Below, in pieces: positions 53,886 to 64,000 of a stretch of 64,000 nt of DNA (within the stretch, counting starts at the first letter, position 1; each line of letters starts with the position of its first letter). Below the pieces are notes generated by a model. That model was not told the origin of the DNA. It saw only the letters and a program-made list of their open reading frames with translations, and made no database searches. The stretch covers positions 186,001-250,000 of the forward strand of contig NZ_JAHVAA010000011.1 of NCBI RefSeq assembly GCF_019264485.1. The letters are read 5' to 3'. This stretch comes from Sediminibacterium sp. (GTDB taxonomy: Bacteria; Bacteroidota; Bacteroidia; Chitinophagales; Chitinophagaceae). A program made the translations under genes and the position numbers.

Positions 53886-56021
53886 TTGAATAAAATATAC
53901 CAAACCAGCTTGGAAGTAAAACGCGACATATTATGGAGAGTCTACCTCAGTTATATACTGGTAGTGCTGGTATGTGTGGCCATTTTTGGTAAAGCGGTGT
54001 ATATACAACAGGTAGAGGGAAGTTACTGGAGAAGCATGAGCGATAGCCTGCATCAGCGTATCGATGAAATTGAAGCAGAGCGTGGAACCATCTATAGTGA
54101 AGATGGACAAATGTTAAGTACCAGCATTCCGCAGTTTGATATCTATATGGACTTTCGTGTAGAATCGCTGCGCGCTAAAAATGGATTGTTGTTCCGGGAA
54201 AATATTGATTCGCTGAGTTATTACCTGGCCAATTTATTTGGCGATCAGAGTAAGGATGATTATAAAGCATTGTTGAAGCAGGGATATAAAAACAACGACG
54301 CTTATTTTCTGCTAAAGAAAAAAATATCATTCAGGGAATATGAAGAACTCCGCAGGTTTCCTTTATTCAAACTGGGCAGGTATAAAAGTGGATTGATTGC
54401 GAACGAAAAAACCATTCGTCTCAATCCATACAAAATGCTTGCGTTCAGAACCATTGGTCTGGCAAGAGATGCCAACAAAGTAGGTCTGGAAATGACTTAC
54501 GACAGTATACTGAAAGGCAGGAACGGGAAGCAATTGGTGCGTTCTATTGCAGGTGGTGTTTATGTTCCTGTTGATGCAGATACCTATGAAATAGAGCCCG
54601 AAACAGGAAAAGATATTGTGAGTACCATTGATGTGTTTATACAGGAAGTAACAGAAAATGCATTGATGAAGATGATGGTGAAGAATGAAGCTGAATATGG
54701 AACAGCGATTGTGATGGAGACAAAAACAGGAAAGATTAAAGCAGTGGCCAATCTTGGAAAAAGGGGTGAAGGTGTGTACTGGGAAGATTTCAATTATGCT
54801 ATCAGTCCTTCAGAACCCGGATCAACTTTCAAGCTGGCCACTATGATTGCACTGTTGGAAGATAAAAAAGTAAACCTTAATCAGGGTGTAGACCTCGAAG
54901 GAGGTACCTGGAAAGTAGCTGGTCAGGTGGTGTACGATAGCGAAAAACATGGTCGTAATGTGGTGTCTGTGAAACAGGCATTTGAACTCAGTTCTAACGT
55001 GGGAATGGCAAAACTGGCAGTGGCACATTATTCAGCTAACCCGTCACGTTTTATCAGTCACCTGAAAAAAATGCGGATGGATACACTTACAGGCATTGAT
55101 TTGACCGGCGAGCGTAAACCTACCATTTTCAAACCCGGACATAAACTCTGGGGTCCTACAACACTTCCCTGGATGGCATTTGGTTATAACCTGTCTGTAA
55201 GTCCATTACAAACTTTGGCACTCTATAATGCTGTAGCGAATAATGGTAAGATGATGAGACCTTATCTCGTAGGAGCAGTAAAAGAAGAAGGGGTATTGCA
55301 GAAATCTTTTTCGCCTGTAGTAGTTGATGAAAAAATATGCAGTGATGAAACGCTTCGTCAATTACGTGAATGTTTGGAGGGTGTTTGTATATCAGGAACA
55401 GGGGCATTGCTGTTTAAAGAAACACCATACAGGGTAGCGGGCAAAACCGGAACAGCACTGGTGGCCAATGGTAACAGGGGTTATGCCGATAAAGTATATC
55501 AATCATCATTTGCGGGTTATTTCCCGGCCGATGATCCGCAATATACCTGCATCGTTGTTATTAAAAACAAACCACATGCACCTGTTTATTATGGTGGCTC
55601 CGTTGCAGGCCCGGTGTTTAAAGAAATAGCAGATCGTTTATACAGCACTTATGTAAGGGTAAATAATCTCACAAAAAAATCGGTAGGTATCGATAGCAGC
55701 TATTTTGCCTATGCAGGTTTTAAAACAGACTTAACCACTGTTACAAAAAAATTAAATATTCCTTTTAAAGATTCGACCAAACGGATTGATGAGTGGGTAG
55801 CGGTAAGTGGTAGAGATAAAATAATTACGCTCAATACAAAAGCAGTTACAGATAAATCCATGCCACAGTTAAAAGGAATGGGTTTGAAAGATGTGGTGTA
55901 CCTGTGTGAAAACCTGGGATTAAAAGTTCAGGTACAGGGAAAAGGTAAAGTAGTAGCCCAATCGGTACAGGCAGGTGAAATAATTGCAAAAGGACAACTG
56001 ATAAATATAGCACTCAATTAA
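53886..56021 (+). CDS. ftsI: Penicillin-binding protein / FtsI with C-terminal PASTA domain
   Basis: A 711-residue class B transpeptidase. The start is TTG at 53886, with GGGAGG about 11 bp before it; the next ATG would cut off the membrane anchor. One N-terminal helix (about 18-40) is followed by the dimerisation domain and the transpeptidase domain: SxxK at S313 (PGSTFKLA), SSN at about 370 and KTG at about 520 (VAGKTGTALV). The PASTA domain (about 657-711) is MPQLKGMGLKDVVYLCENLG and on. It cross-links septal peptidoglycan in the periplasm. Confidence 0.93.
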   Translation: MNKIYQTSLEVKRDILWRVYLSYILVVLVCVAIFGKAVYIQQVEGSYWRSMSDSLHQRIDEIEAERGTIYSEDGQMLSTSIPQFDIYMDFRVESLRAKNGLLFRENIDSLSYYLANLFGDQSKDDYKALLKQGYKNNDAYFLLKKKISFREYEELRRFPLFKLGRYKSGLIANEKTIRLNPYKMLAFRTIGLARDANKVGLEMTYDSILKGRNGKQLVRSIAGGVYVPVDADTYEIEPETGKDIVSTIDVFIQEVTENALMKMMVKNEAEYGTAIVMETKTGKIKAVANLGKRGEGVYWEDFNYAISPSEPGSTFKLATMIALLEDKKVNLNQGVDLEGGTWKVAGQVVYDSEKHGRNVVSVKQAFELSSNVGMAKLAVAHYSANPSRFISHLKKMRMDTLTGIDLTGERKPTIFKPGHKLWGPTTLPWMAFGYNLSVSPLQTLALYNAVANNGKMMRPYLVGAVKEEGVLQKSFSPVVVDEKICSDETLRQLRECLEGVCISGTGALLFKETPYRVAGKTGTALVANGNRGYADKVYQSSFAGYFPADDPQYTCIVVIKNKPHAPVYYGGSVAGPVFKEIADRLYSTYVRVNNLTKKSVGIDSSYFAYAGFKTDLTTVTKKLNIPFKDSTKRIDEWVAVSGRDKIITLNTKAVTDKSMPQLKGMGLKDVVYLCENLGLKVQVQGKGKVVAQSVQAGEIIAKGQLINIALN

Positions 56022-56022
56022 T

Positions 56023-57486
56023 ATGACGAAACTACAGGACATATTATATAGGGTACACCTGAAACAGGTGCATGGAAGTACGGACATCACTGTTTCCGGT
56101 ATTCAGATAGATTCCAGAAAACTGGAAGCGGGAAATGTATTTATTGCCATTAAAGGTGCTTTGTCTGATGGACATCTGTTCATTGAAAAAGCCATAGCTG
56201 CTGGTGCTACAGTTATTGTTTGCGAAACAATGCCTCAGTCGGTGCAGAATGGCATTACATACCTCGAAGTGGCCGACTCGCAGGAAGCAGTTGCTTATAT
56301 GGCACACCAGTTTTATGATGAACCTTCTGCAAAAGTTAAACTGGTAGGTGTAACCGGTACCAATGGTAAAACCACCATTGCTACTGTACTTTTTAAACTG
56401 TTTTCAAGATTCGGCTATAAATGTGGACTCATCAGCACTGTACAGAATCAGGTGGGTGATGAAATTATTCCTTCAACGCATACCACTCCTGATGCTGTTA
56501 GCCTGAATGCATTACTGAAACTGATGGCAGATGCCGGTTGCAGTCATGTATTTATGGAATGCAGCAGTCATGCTATTCATCAGCACCGCATAACGGGGTT
56601 ACAGTTTGCAGGTGCATTGTTCAGCAATATCACACATGATCATCTTGATTATCATAAAACATTTGACGAGTATATCCGCGTAAAGAAATCATTCTTCGAT
56701 CATTTACCCGCATCTGCTTTTGCTATTTCAAATGCAGATGATAAACGCGGAGACGTGATGTTGCAGAATACACAGGCATCCAAATACCTGTACAGTCTTA
56801 AAACAGTATCGGCTTTTAAAGGAAAAATCCTGGAGAATGCACTGACAGGATTGATTATGACGGTGAATGGTAAAGAAGTGCATTTCAGGTTGATTGGAGA
56901 GTTTAATGCTTACAATCTGCTGGCTGTATATGGAGCTGCGGTTTGTTTAGGAGAAGATAGTGACGAAGTATTAACTGCATTGAGCATGTTAAGTGGTGCC
57001 GAAGGGCGATTTGATTATGTAATCAGTAGCGGATTGATTATTGGTATTGTAGACTATGCACATACACCCGATGCATTGGAAAATGTGTTGATGACGATTA
57101 AAAAATTAAGAAAAGGACATGAGCAGGTAATTACTGTGGTGGGATGTGGTGGTGACAGGGATAAAACAAAGCGCCCTGTGATGGCACAAACCGCATGCGA
57201 CCTGAGCGATAGGGTAATTCTAACCAGTGATAACCCCAGAACAGAGGAACCTGAAGCTATACTGAAAGACATGGAAACAGGATTAAGCAGTTCGGCAAAA
57301 AGAAAATATATCAGTATCACAGACAGGAAAGAAGCAATCAGAATGGCAGTAAGTTATGCTGGTCCGGAAGATATTATACTGGTAGCGGGAAAAGGGCATG
57401 AAAAATACCAGGATATAAAAGGAGTGAAATATCCTTTTGATGATAAACAGGTATTACTGGAAATGTTTGCAGCACTTAATAAATAA
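56023..57486 (+). CDS. murE: UDP-MurNAc-tripeptide synthetase (meso-DAP adding)
   Basis: A 487-residue Mur ligase. The P-loop is [15 protein letters not shown] (near 108-122), [18 protein letters not shown] carries the metal-binding His, and [10 protein letters not shown] (near 405) is the DNPR motif that selects meso-diaminopimelate rather than lysine. It adds the third residue to UDP-MurNAc-Ala-Glu. One bp separates it from the ftsI stop. murF, which often follows, is not here. Confidence 0.95.
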   Translation: MTKLQDILYRVHLKQVHGSTDITVSGIQIDSRKLEAGNVFIAIKGALSDGHLFIEKAIAAGATVIVCETMPQSVQNGITYLEVADSQEAVAYMAHQFYDEPSAKVKLVGVTGTNGKTTIATVLFKLFSRFGYKCGLISTVQNQVGDEIIPSTHTTPDAVSLNALLKLMADAGCSHVFMECSSHAIHQHRITGLQFAGALFSNITHDHLDYHKTFDEYIRVKKSFFDHLPASAFAISNADDKRGDVMLQNTQASKYLYSLKTVSAFKGKILENALTGLIMTVNGKEVHFRLIGEFNAYNLLAVYGAAVCLGEDSDEVLTALSMLSGAEGRFDYVISSGLIIGIVDYAHTPDALENVLMTIKKLRKGHEQVITVVGCGGDRDKTKRPVMAQTACDLSDRVILTSDNPRTEEPEAILKDMETGLSSSAKRKYISITDRKEAIRMAVSYAGPEDIILVAGKGHEKYQDIKGVKYPFDDKQVLLEMFAALNK

Positions 57487-57509
57487 CAATAACAAAATTA
57501 AACCACCTT

Positions 57510-58820
57510 ATGCTGTATCAATTATTTACATGGCTGAAGCAGGAATTTAATGTACCGGGTGCAGGTATGTTCCAGTTCCTGACATTCAGGATAGCAATGG
57601 CCGTGTTGCTATCGCTGGTAATTGCTACAGTATATGGCAAACGCCTGATCTTATTTCTGCAAAAAAAGCAAATCGGTGAAACAGTTAGAGAGCTTGGATT
57701 GCAGGGGGAGCACCAGAAAAAAGGTACCCCAACCATGGGTGGTGTTATTATTCTGTTGAGTATACTGATCCCAACTTTATTATTTGCCAATCTGGATAAA
57801 GTATATATCCGTTTAATGGTATTGTGTACAGTGTGGCTGGGTATTATCGGTTTTCTGGATGACTATTTTAAAATCAAAGCAAGAAGAGCTGCTTTACAAA
57901 AAGGAGAATCATACAAGAAAAAAGACAGTGATGGGTTGGCGGGTATTTCTAAGATTATCGGACAGGTAGGATTGGGTATTATTATCGGCACTACTTTATA
58001 CTTCAGTAATGCAGTAACGGTAGAGAGAGAAATTATATCAACCAATGCTGTTGAGTTACAGAAAGGAGAACGACTGGCGAAAGACACCAATGTAATTGTA
58101 AGAAATATCAATGGTGTAGAAAGAAGATACGTAAAAGTAAAAACACCTATCACCACTATTCCTTTTGTAAAAAATCATGAGTTCAATTACAGTAAACTGA
58201 TTAGCTGGATGGGTGAGGGTGCAGAAAAATATACCTGGATCATTTATATCCTGATTGTCACTTTCATCATCACTGCAGTGTCAAATGGAGCCAATATAAC
58301 AGACGGGCTTGATGGTCTGGCGGCAGGTGTGAGTGCCATTATTGGAGTGGCATTGGGCGTATTTATTTATGTGAGTGGTAACTACGTATTGGCCGATTAC
58401 CTGAATGTAATGTATATACCCAATCTTGGTGAACTATCCATTTTCGTAGGTGCGTTTGTAGGAGCCTGTATTGGGTTTTTATGGTACAATGTATATCCGG
58501 CTCAGGTATTTATGGGCGATACTGGGAGTTTGGCATTGGGCGGTATTATTGCTTCACTGGCCATTATTGTAAGAAAAGAATTACTGATTCCCATTTTCTG
58601 TGGCGTGTTCCTCGTAGAACTGGTGAGTGTGATGCTGCAGGTGAGTTATTTCAAGTATACAAAGAAAAAATTTGGTGAAGGCAGAAGAATATTTCTCATG
58701 AGCCCTCTTCACCATCATTACCAGAAGAAAGGATTTCATGAAAATAAAATTGCTATCAGGTTCTGGATCGTAACAGTATTGTGTGTGGTGATGTCGATCC
58801 TGACACTGAAAATGAGATAA
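57510..58820 (+). CDS. mraY: Phospho-MurNAc-pentapeptide transferase
   Basis: A 436-residue membrane enzyme with about ten helices that makes lipid [29 protein letters not shown], the [16 protein letters not shown] block with the Mg-binding Asp, and [12 protein letters not shown] and [12 protein letters not shown] are the catalytic blocks. It is about 75 residues longer than E. coli MraY because of an insertion (about 165-240) between membrane helices, typical of Bacteroidota. Confidence 0.95.
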   Translation: MLYQLFTWLKQEFNVPGAGMFQFLTFRIAMAVLLSLVIATVYGKRLILFLQKKQIGETVRELGLQGEHQKKGTPTMGGVIILLSILIPTLLFANLDKVYIRLMVLCTVWLGIIGFLDDYFKIKARRAALQKGESYKKKDSDGLAGISKIIGQVGLGIIIGTTLYFSNAVTVEREIISTNAVELQKGERLAKDTNVIVRNINGVERRYVKVKTPITTIPFVKNHEFNYSKLISWMGEGAEKYTWIIYILIVTFIITAVSNGANITDGLDGLAAGVSAIIGVALGVFIYVSGNYVLADYLNVMYIPNLGELSIFVGAFVGACIGFLWYNVYPAQVFMGDTGSLALGGIIASLAIIVRKELLIPIFCGVFLVELVSVMLQVSYFKYTKKKFGEGRRIFLMSPLHHHYQKKGFHENKIAIRFWIVTVLCVVMSILTLKMR

Positions 58821-58823
58821 TAA

Positions 58824-60167
58824 ATGAAGAAGCATAGACTGGTCATATTAGGTGGCGGCGAGAGTGGTGTAGGTGCTGCATTGCTGGGCAAAAAAAAGGG
58901 ATATGAAGTATTCCTGAGCGACGGTGGCCCCATCAAACCAAAATATGAAAAAGAGCTCCTTGACAATCAAATTGATTTTGAATCGGCGAAGCACAGCCTT
59001 GATCTGATATTGAATGCAGATGAAGTGATGAAGAGCCCGGGCATACCTGAAAAGAATGAAGTGGTAAAAGCCATTCGTGCAAAAGGTATACCGGTGATCA
59101 GTGAGATAGAATTGGCCTATCGCTATAAAGGCGATAGCAAAATTGTAGCGATCACAGGAAGTAACGGGAAAAGTACTACCACTGCATTGATTTATCATAT
59201 CTGCCAGACAGCAGGACTGGATTGTGCATTGGTAGGCAATATCGGGTATTCATTTGCAAAACAGGTGGCAGAAGAACCCAAAGCGCTGTATGTGGCCGAG
59301 ATCAGTTCTTTTCAACTGGATGATATAAAAGATTTCCGTGCCGATGTAAGTGTGTTATTGAATATCACAGAAGATCATCTCGACAGGTATGAGTACAGGT
59401 TTGAGAATTATATCAACAGCAAGTTCAAAATCATTCAAAACCAGACTATGAATGATTATTTCATCTACTGTGAAGATGATGAAGTGATCATGGAAAAATT
59501 GAGACTACTAACCATCCATACTAACCCATTACCATTCTCTATGAAACACGAAGTAAAAAAAGGCGGCTACATCAAGGGCGACCAGATGATGCTAAGAATC
59601 CAGGAAGAAAGAGTAAGCATGAGTATTTACGATTTCGCCCTTAAGGGTAAACACAACAACTACAACACTATGGCCGCAGGAATTGCCGCTACCACTTTGG
59701 GTATCAGAAAAGAAAAGATCAGAGAAGCTGTGAAAAATTTCCACAGCCTCGAACATCGGATGGAATTTGTGGCCATGGTACGTGGTGTTGAGTTTATCAA
59801 CGACAGTAAAGCCACCAATGTAAACAGTACCTGGTATGCACTCGAAAGTATGACCAAGCCAACTGTGCTCATTCTTGGCGGAACAGACAAAGGGAATGAT
59901 TATTCACTGATTGCCGAACTGGTAAAAGATAAAGTGAAAGCAATTGTATGTATGGGAGTAGACAATAGCAAGATTATTGAAGCATTCAAAGATATTGCGC
60001 CGGTTATTGTTGAAACAGATAGCGCCAAGAAAGCTGTAAACACATCATTCAAATTATCTGCAAAAGGCGATGTGGTATTGTTGAGTCCGGCCTGCGCCAG
60101 CTTCGATCTGTTTAAAAACTACGAAGACCGCGGAGCGCAATTTAAGGATGCTGTAAAAGAATTGTAA
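58824..60167 (+). CDS. murD: UDP-MurNAc-alanine:D-glutamate ligase
   Basis: A 447-residue Mur ligase. RLVILGGGESGVGAALLGKK is the N-terminal UDP-binding motif, ITGSNGKSTTTALIYHIC (near 112) the P-loop, VLLNITEDHLDRYEYRFENY the metal site and FINDSKATNVNSTWYALES the C-terminal domain. It adds D-Glu to UDP-MurNAc-Ala in the cytosol. It starts 3 bp after mraY, so the genes are coupled. Confidence 0.95.
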   Translation: MKKHRLVILGGGESGVGAALLGKKKGYEVFLSDGGPIKPKYEKELLDNQIDFESAKHSLDLILNADEVMKSPGIPEKNEVVKAIRAKGIPVISEIELAYRYKGDSKIVAITGSNGKSTTTALIYHICQTAGLDCALVGNIGYSFAKQVAEEPKALYVAEISSFQLDDIKDFRADVSVLLNITEDHLDRYEYRFENYINSKFKIIQNQTMNDYFIYCEDDEVIMEKLRLLTIHTNPLPFSMKHEVKKGGYIKGDQMMLRIQEERVSMSIYDFALKGKHNNYNTMAAGIAATTLGIRKEKIREAVKNFHSLEHRMEFVAMVRGVEFINDSKATNVNSTWYALESMTKPTVLILGGTDKGNDYSLIAELVKDKVKAIVCMGVDNSKIIEAFKDIAPVIVETDSAKKAVNTSFKLSAKGDVVLLSPACASFDLFKNYEDRGAQFKDAVKEL

Positions 60168-60177
60168 TACTGTGAAG

Positions 60178-60199
60178 CCGGTAATGAAACTATTACCGG
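60178..60199 (+). other. Small hairpin between murD and ftsW
   Basis: CCGGTAAT-GAAACT-ATTACCGG, a perfect 8-bp stem with no T run after it, lying just before a GGGAAGGAA ribosome site for ftsW. It is not a terminator; it could be an mRNA processing or stability element within the operon. Confidence 0.6.
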
Positions 60200-60214
60200 G
60201 AAGGAATAAATATT

Positions 60215-61501
60215 ATGCCAGAAGTAACCGATAAACTGTTTTCCCAGATACCCAGTGTAGAAGGTGTACGCAGCCAGCTTGTAGACAGAGCAAGGGGCGA
60301 TAAGTATATCTGGGGTATCGTATTGCTTTTATCGCTGATCTCTATCCTGGTTGTATATAGCGCAACGGGCTCGCTGGCTTATAAAATGTACAAGGGTAAT
60401 ACCAATATATATTTGTTTAAGCAGGTGTCATTTACCGTGGTAGGATTAATGCTGATTTATTTCCTGCATCGGATTAATTACTCTTTGTTTTCAAGGATTG
60501 CAACCATCCTGTTTTTACTGTCTATTCCTTTATTGATTTATACTTTATTTTTTGGAGCAAAAATAAACGAAGGTAGCCGGTGGATCAAATTGCCGATTAT
60601 TCACCTGACAGTTCAAACCAGTGATCTTGCAAAGCTTGCTTTGTTTATGTATATCTCAAAATTGCTGAGTAAAAAGCAGGAAGTAATCAAGGATTTCAAA
60701 AAAGGGTTTATTCCCATTGTTACACCAGTATTGATTATCTGCGCACTGATTATGCCTGCCAACCTGTCTAATGCCTTATTAACAGGAGCCACTTCTTTAT
60801 TGTTGATGTTTATTGGCAGGGTAAGCCTGAAACATATTTTACTAACTATTGGTGTGGCACTAATACCGGTTGCCTTTATTGTTTCAGTAGCTGTAATGAC
60901 ACATAAAAGCAAAGCAAGTAACAGTGATGTAGTAGTGGCAGAAAAAGCAAAATCAATTGGTCGTTTTGGAACATGGGTAAAAAGAGTACAGGATTTTATT
61001 TATGCCAAAGAAGCAGAAGTGCCTTATCAGGTACAACAGGCTAAAATTGCCATTGCCAATGGAGGGGTGCTCATGGGGCTTGGTCCGGGTAATAGTCAGC
61101 AACGCAATTTTCTTCCTCAGGCTTATAACGATTTTATTTATTCCATCATCATCGAAGAATATGGATTGATTGGGGGAGCATTCATGATATTTATTTACCT
61201 CGTTTTCCTTTTCCGCTGTATACGCATCTTCCGGAAATGTCCCTATGCATTTGGGGCTTTTCTGGCATTGGGATTGAGTTTTACGCTTGTTATTCAGGCG
61301 GTAGCTAATATGGCAGTAAATGTAAACCTGGTTCCTGTAACAGGGGTAACACTACCATTGGTAAGTATGGGAGGAAGTTCTTTTTTATTTACCTGTTGTG
61401 CTATAGGTATTGTGTTGAGTGTGGCGCGTAATGTGGAACAGATAGAAGGTAAACCAGAGCCTGCTCCAATCGTAAATTCTTTAGTAACAACTGCGGTGTA
61501 A
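60215..61501 (+). CDS. ftsW: Lipid II polymerase FtsW (SEDS family)
   Basis: A 428-residue protein with ten predicted helices. KINEGSRWIKLPIIHLTVQT and DLAKLALFMYISKLL form the SEDS signature, and GLGPGNSQQRNFLPQAYNDF is the large extracytoplasmic loop with the conserved residues. VTGVTLPLVSMGGSSFLFTC is the C-terminal block. It polymerises glycan strands at the septum with FtsI. The cytosolic N-terminal extension of about 30 residues is longer than in E. coli. Confidence 0.93.
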   Translation: MPEVTDKLFSQIPSVEGVRSQLVDRARGDKYIWGIVLLLSLISILVVYSATGSLAYKMYKGNTNIYLFKQVSFTVVGLMLIYFLHRINYSLFSRIATILFLLSIPLLIYTLFFGAKINEGSRWIKLPIIHLTVQTSDLAKLALFMYISKLLSKKQEVIKDFKKGFIPIVTPVLIICALIMPANLSNALLTGATSLLLMFIGRVSLKHILLTIGVALIPVAFIVSVAVMTHKSKASNSDVVVAEKAKSIGRFGTWVKRVQDFIYAKEAEVPYQVQQAKIAIANGGVLMGLGPGNSQQRNFLPQAYNDFIYSIIIEEYGLIGGAFMIFIYLVFLFRCIRIFRKCPYAFGAFLALGLSFTLVIQAVANMAVNVNLVPVTGVTLPLVSMGGSSFLFTCCAIGIVLSVARNVEQIEGKPEPAPIVNSLVTTAV

Positions 61502-61505
61502 ACAA

Positions 61506-62600
61506 ATGGCAAAAAAAATCATCATAGCAGGAGGGGGAACAGGCGGGCATATTTTCCCTGCCATAGCCATTGCAAACGCCATAAAAAAATTGGTGCCTGA
61601 TACGGTATTCCTGTTTATTGGTGCATTGGGTAAGATGGAAATGGAAAAAGTGCCGCAAGCAGGTTACAGCATTGAGGGATTGGATATTGCAGGATTTAAC
61701 CGGTCGAATCTTTTTAAAAATATTTCACTTCCCTTAAAACTCATCAAGAGTTTCTGGAAGGTTAAAAAACTGGTGAATCGGTTTCAGCCAGATGCTGTAA
61801 TAGGTGTAGGGGGTTACTCAACCTTTCCGGTGTTGCGTTATGCCCAGCAGAAAGGAATTCCAACATTTATTCATGAGGCCAATTCCTTTGCAGGAAAGAG
61901 TAATATGTTGTTGGGTGCCAGAGCCACTAAAATATTTGTAGCAACAGCCGGAATGGAAAAGTTTTTCCCGGCAGAAAAATTGATGGTAACGGGTAATCCG
62001 GTGAGAAAATCAATTGCAAATATTGTCTTGTCAAAAGAGGCCGCACTGGAAAGTTTTGGATTAGAAAAAAATAAGACAACCATCCTCGTAATGGGAGGTA
62101 GTCTTGGTGCTAAAAGTATCAACGATGTAATAGCGGCACATGTACATGAATTCATTTCGCTCGATATACAACTGATCTGGCAAACAGGTAAGACGAATGC
62201 CACCGCTTATAAAGAAAGGGGCAAGATTTTTTCAAATGTATGGGTCGATGCATTTATAACAGACATGGATAAAGCATATGCTGCTGCAGATATAATAGTA
62301 TCAAGAGCCGGTGCTATGTCTGTGGCTGAGATATGTGTGGTGAAAAAGCCGGCCATATTTGTACCCTACCCACATGCAGCAGAAGATCATCAGACAGTAA
62401 ATGCCATGCACCTGGTAAATAAAGGAGCTGCCTTAATCGTAAAAGATCAGGAAGCAGTAAAAGAATTGTTTTCAAAAATGGTGGCATTGGCAAAAAATTA
62501 TGAGCAGCAACACGAATTAAAAGAAAAAATAACACCACTCGGGATAGCAAATGCTGATGAAGTGGTAGCAACAGAAATATTAAATACAATCGGTGGTTAA
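61506..62600 (+). CDS. murG: UDP-GlcNAc:lipid I GlcNAc transferase
   Basis: A 364-residue GT28 enzyme. IIIAGGGTGGHIFPAIAIAN is the first G-loop, IGVGGYSTFPVLRYAQQKG the acceptor side, VMGGSLGAKSIND the linker block and DIIVSRAGAMSVAEICVVKK the UDP-GlcNAc site. YPHAAEDHQTVNA completes the pattern. It makes lipid II at the cytosolic face of the membrane. It overlaps murC by 8 bp. Confidence 0.95.
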   Translation: MAKKIIIAGGGTGGHIFPAIAIANAIKKLVPDTVFLFIGALGKMEMEKVPQAGYSIEGLDIAGFNRSNLFKNISLPLKLIKSFWKVKKLVNRFQPDAVIGVGGYSTFPVLRYAQQKGIPTFIHEANSFAGKSNMLLGARATKIFVATAGMEKFFPAEKLMVTGNPVRKSIANIVLSKEAALESFGLEKNKTTILVMGGSLGAKSINDVIAAHVHEFISLDIQLIWQTGKTNATAYKERGKIFSNVWVDAFITDMDKAYAAADIIVSRAGAMSVAEICVVKKPAIFVPYPHAAEDHQTVNAMHLVNKGAALIVKDQEAVKELFSKMVALAKNYEQQHELKEKITPLGIANADEVVATEILNTIGG

Positions 62601-63951
62601 GTTAAACGACATACAGAAAATATATTTTATCGGTATCGGTGGTATTGGTATGAGTGCGCTTGCGCGTTACTTTAAATCCAGAGGTGCAGCAGTGAGTGGT
62701 TACGATAAAACCAGTACACCGCTTACCCGTGAGCTGGAAGAACAGGGTATTGCTATTCATTATGAAGAGCGGGTTGACCTGGCTCCAAAAGATGCCGATG
62801 CTGTGGTGTACACGCCTGCTATTCCTGCAGCTCATGCAGAGCTCGTGTATTATCGTGAAAATGGGTACACAGTAGTAAAGCGTAGCGATGTATTGCAATG
62901 GATCACCGAAGGTTCATTTAATATCTGTGTGGGCGGAACACATGGAAAAACAACGGTTACATCTATGATCGCACACTTATTGCGTCATTCAGGTTATGGA
63001 TGTAATGCATTCCTGGGCGGAATTGCAGCCAACTACAATACCAATTTCTGGAGTAGTAATAGAAATGTAGTAGTAGTAGAAGCAGATGAGTACGATCGGA
63101 GTTTTTTAAAACTGGTACCCGATATCGCAGTGGTAACTGCTATTGATCCCGATCACCTTGATATTTATGGAACACCACAGGAAGTAGAGAATGCTTTTGT
63201 ACAATTTGCAGGAAAAGTAAAACCCGGAGGCTGTCTGGTAACAAAAAAGGGGTTGAGTAGAGAAGCTGATCTGCAGGCCAGCCTGAATTACAGGTATAGC
63301 TACAATCAACCCGAAGCAGATGTAAAAGCTGTTAACCTGTTGGTGCAAAATGGCAGTTATAATTTTAATGTAAGTGGTCCGGGATGGATCATTAATAATA
63401 TTACCCTTCATATGGGCGGGTTACACAATATTGAAAATGTGATTGCAGCCATAACAGTTGCCAAACATTTAGGTATTAGTGATGATGCCATACGTGCAGC
63501 AGTAGCTGATTTTAAAGGTGTACGAAGAAGATTTGAATACGCACTAAAAAATGAATCACATGTGGTCATTGATGATTATGCGCACCATCCGGAAGAATTG
63601 CGCGCGTTAATCAGTGGTGTAAGAAGCATTTTCAAGGATCGGCAGCTGACGCTGGTATTTCAACCTCATTTATTCAGTCGCACAAATGATCTGGCGGATG
63701 GTTTTGCGGAAAGTCTCGATATGGCCGATGAAGTAATACTGCTGCCTATCTATCCGGCACGTGAACTACCCATGCCGGGTGTAACCAGTGAATTATTGAT
63801 CAGTAAAATGAAACTGGCAGATAAAAAGCTGATGGAAAAAGAAGAAATGCTGGAGTGGATAAAAACAAAACAGCCATCGCTGGTGGTGATGGCCGGGGCA
63901 GGTGATATAGATGCATTGGTAAAACCGGTGAAAACAATATTGGAACAATAA
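62593..63951 (+). CDS. murC: UDP-MurNAc:L-alanine ligase
   Basis: A 452-residue Mur ligase starting at GTG inside the murG tail. YFIGIGGIGMSALARYFKSR binds the UDP moiety, VGGTHGKTTVTSMIAHLL (near 115) is the P-loop, VVVEADEYDRSFLKL and AIDPDHLDIYGT the metal site, and DDYAHHPEELRALISGVR the C-terminal block. It adds the first peptide residue to UDP-MurNAc. Confidence 0.95.
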   Translation: MVKLNDIQKIYFIGIGGIGMSALARYFKSRGAAVSGYDKTSTPLTRELEEQGIAIHYEERVDLAPKDADAVVYTPAIPAAHAELVYYRENGYTVVKRSDVLQWITEGSFNICVGGTHGKTTVTSMIAHLLRHSGYGCNAFLGGIAANYNTNFWSSNRNVVVVEADEYDRSFLKLVPDIAVVTAIDPDHLDIYGTPQEVENAFVQFAGKVKPGGCLVTKKGLSREADLQASLNYRYSYNQPEADVKAVNLLVQNGSYNFNVSGPGWIINNITLHMGGLHNIENVIAAITVAKHLGISDDAIRAAVADFKGVRRRFEYALKNESHVVIDDYAHHPEELRALISGVRSIFKDRQLTLVFQPHLFSRTNDLADGFAESLDMADEVILLPIYPARELPMPGVTSELLISKMKLADKKLMEKEEMLEWIKTKQPSLVVMAGAGDIDALVKPVKTILEQ

Positions 63952-63954
63952 GCG

Positions 63955-64000
63955 ATGAAGAAGATTGAGTGGAAGAAAAGATTGATCCAGGCTGCATGGA
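63955..64000 (+). CDS. ftsQ: Start of a gene in the ftsQ position (cut by window edge)
   Basis: An ATG 3 bp after the murC stop opens MKKIEWKKRLIQAAW, a basic start as expected before the single membrane helix of FtsQ. The identification rests on cluster order only; too little sequence is present for more. Confidence 0.5.
   Translation, partial: MKKIEWKKRLIQAAW

Noticed and set aside
56023..63951. Loss of murF from the division cluster as a defect
   Set aside because: As far as I recall, murF lies outside this cluster in many Bacteroidota, so its absence here is not unusual.

Overview
The window looks like a chromosome segment from a Bacteroidota bacterium, most likely of the Chitinophagaceae or a near relative. 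Pointers are the Bacteroidota-type -7 promoter boxes (TAnnTTTG) before several genes, a split ATP synthase locus holding only atpD and a short atpC, a PASTA-tailed FtsI, a MraY with a long extra loop, DUF4292/EnvC and YqgE genes, and a Wza/Wzz/Wzi-type polysaccharide export set without a fused tyrosine kinase. This assignment is inferred from gene content only.

Layout. (1) 1-12.5 kb is a visibly AT-rich surface-glycan cluster on the + strand: a radical SAM protein cut by the left edge, glycosyltransferases, a short phosphoglycosyl transferase, WbqC, a NeuD-type acyltransferase, a beta-propeller protein, a WecE aminotransferase, a methyltransferase, a large membrane protein and a CapD/WbpM-type dehydratase. 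(2) 12.5-15.3 kb is a repeat-rich stretch around an inositol-3-phosphate synthase gene. (3) 15.3-36.1 kb is a second polysaccharide locus: export (SLBB/Wza-like, Wzz-like, three Wzi-like), transferases (GT9-like, GT25, DUF707, WecB/TagA/CpsF), Glf, a plant-type GDP-mannose 3,5-epimerase homologue, flippase, polymerase, methyltransferases and a long WcaJ-type initiating transferase. (4) 36.3-39.4 kb: dut, DUF4292 lipoprotein, EnvC-like protein. (5) 39.4-43.5 kb: glycerol use (glpK, glpD, glpF). (6) 43.6-51.7 kb: AI-2E-family protein, atpD-atpC, PAS/H-box protein, YqgE, sensor kinase, QueA, DUF3052. (7) 51.8-64 kb: the dcw division/cell-wall cluster mraZ-rsmH-ftsL-ftsI-murE-mraY-murD-ftsW-murG-murC-ftsQ, cut by the right edge.

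The two glycan regions each carry their own initiating transferase, so at least two undecaprenyl-linked glycans are probable. The cell-wall cluster supplies lipid II and the septal machinery; MraZ-type operator repeats and DnaA-box-like sites lie in front of it.

The most unusual content is non-coding. Between about 12.5 and 54 kb nearly every gap holds arrays of degenerate 7-bp (sometimes 8-bp) words. Each gap uses its own word family, and arrays are often paired with a reverse-complement array so that a long hairpin can form. A set of ~16-21 bp palindromic micro-elements is inserted cleanly into these arrays and into larger repeats, always between a G or C and an A, with the element's last base equal to the base before it. 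One heptad array is translated and forms the signal peptide of the DUF4292 lipoprotein. These repeats are not seen in the AT-rich glycan cluster (1-12.4 kb) or in the dense part of the dcw cluster.
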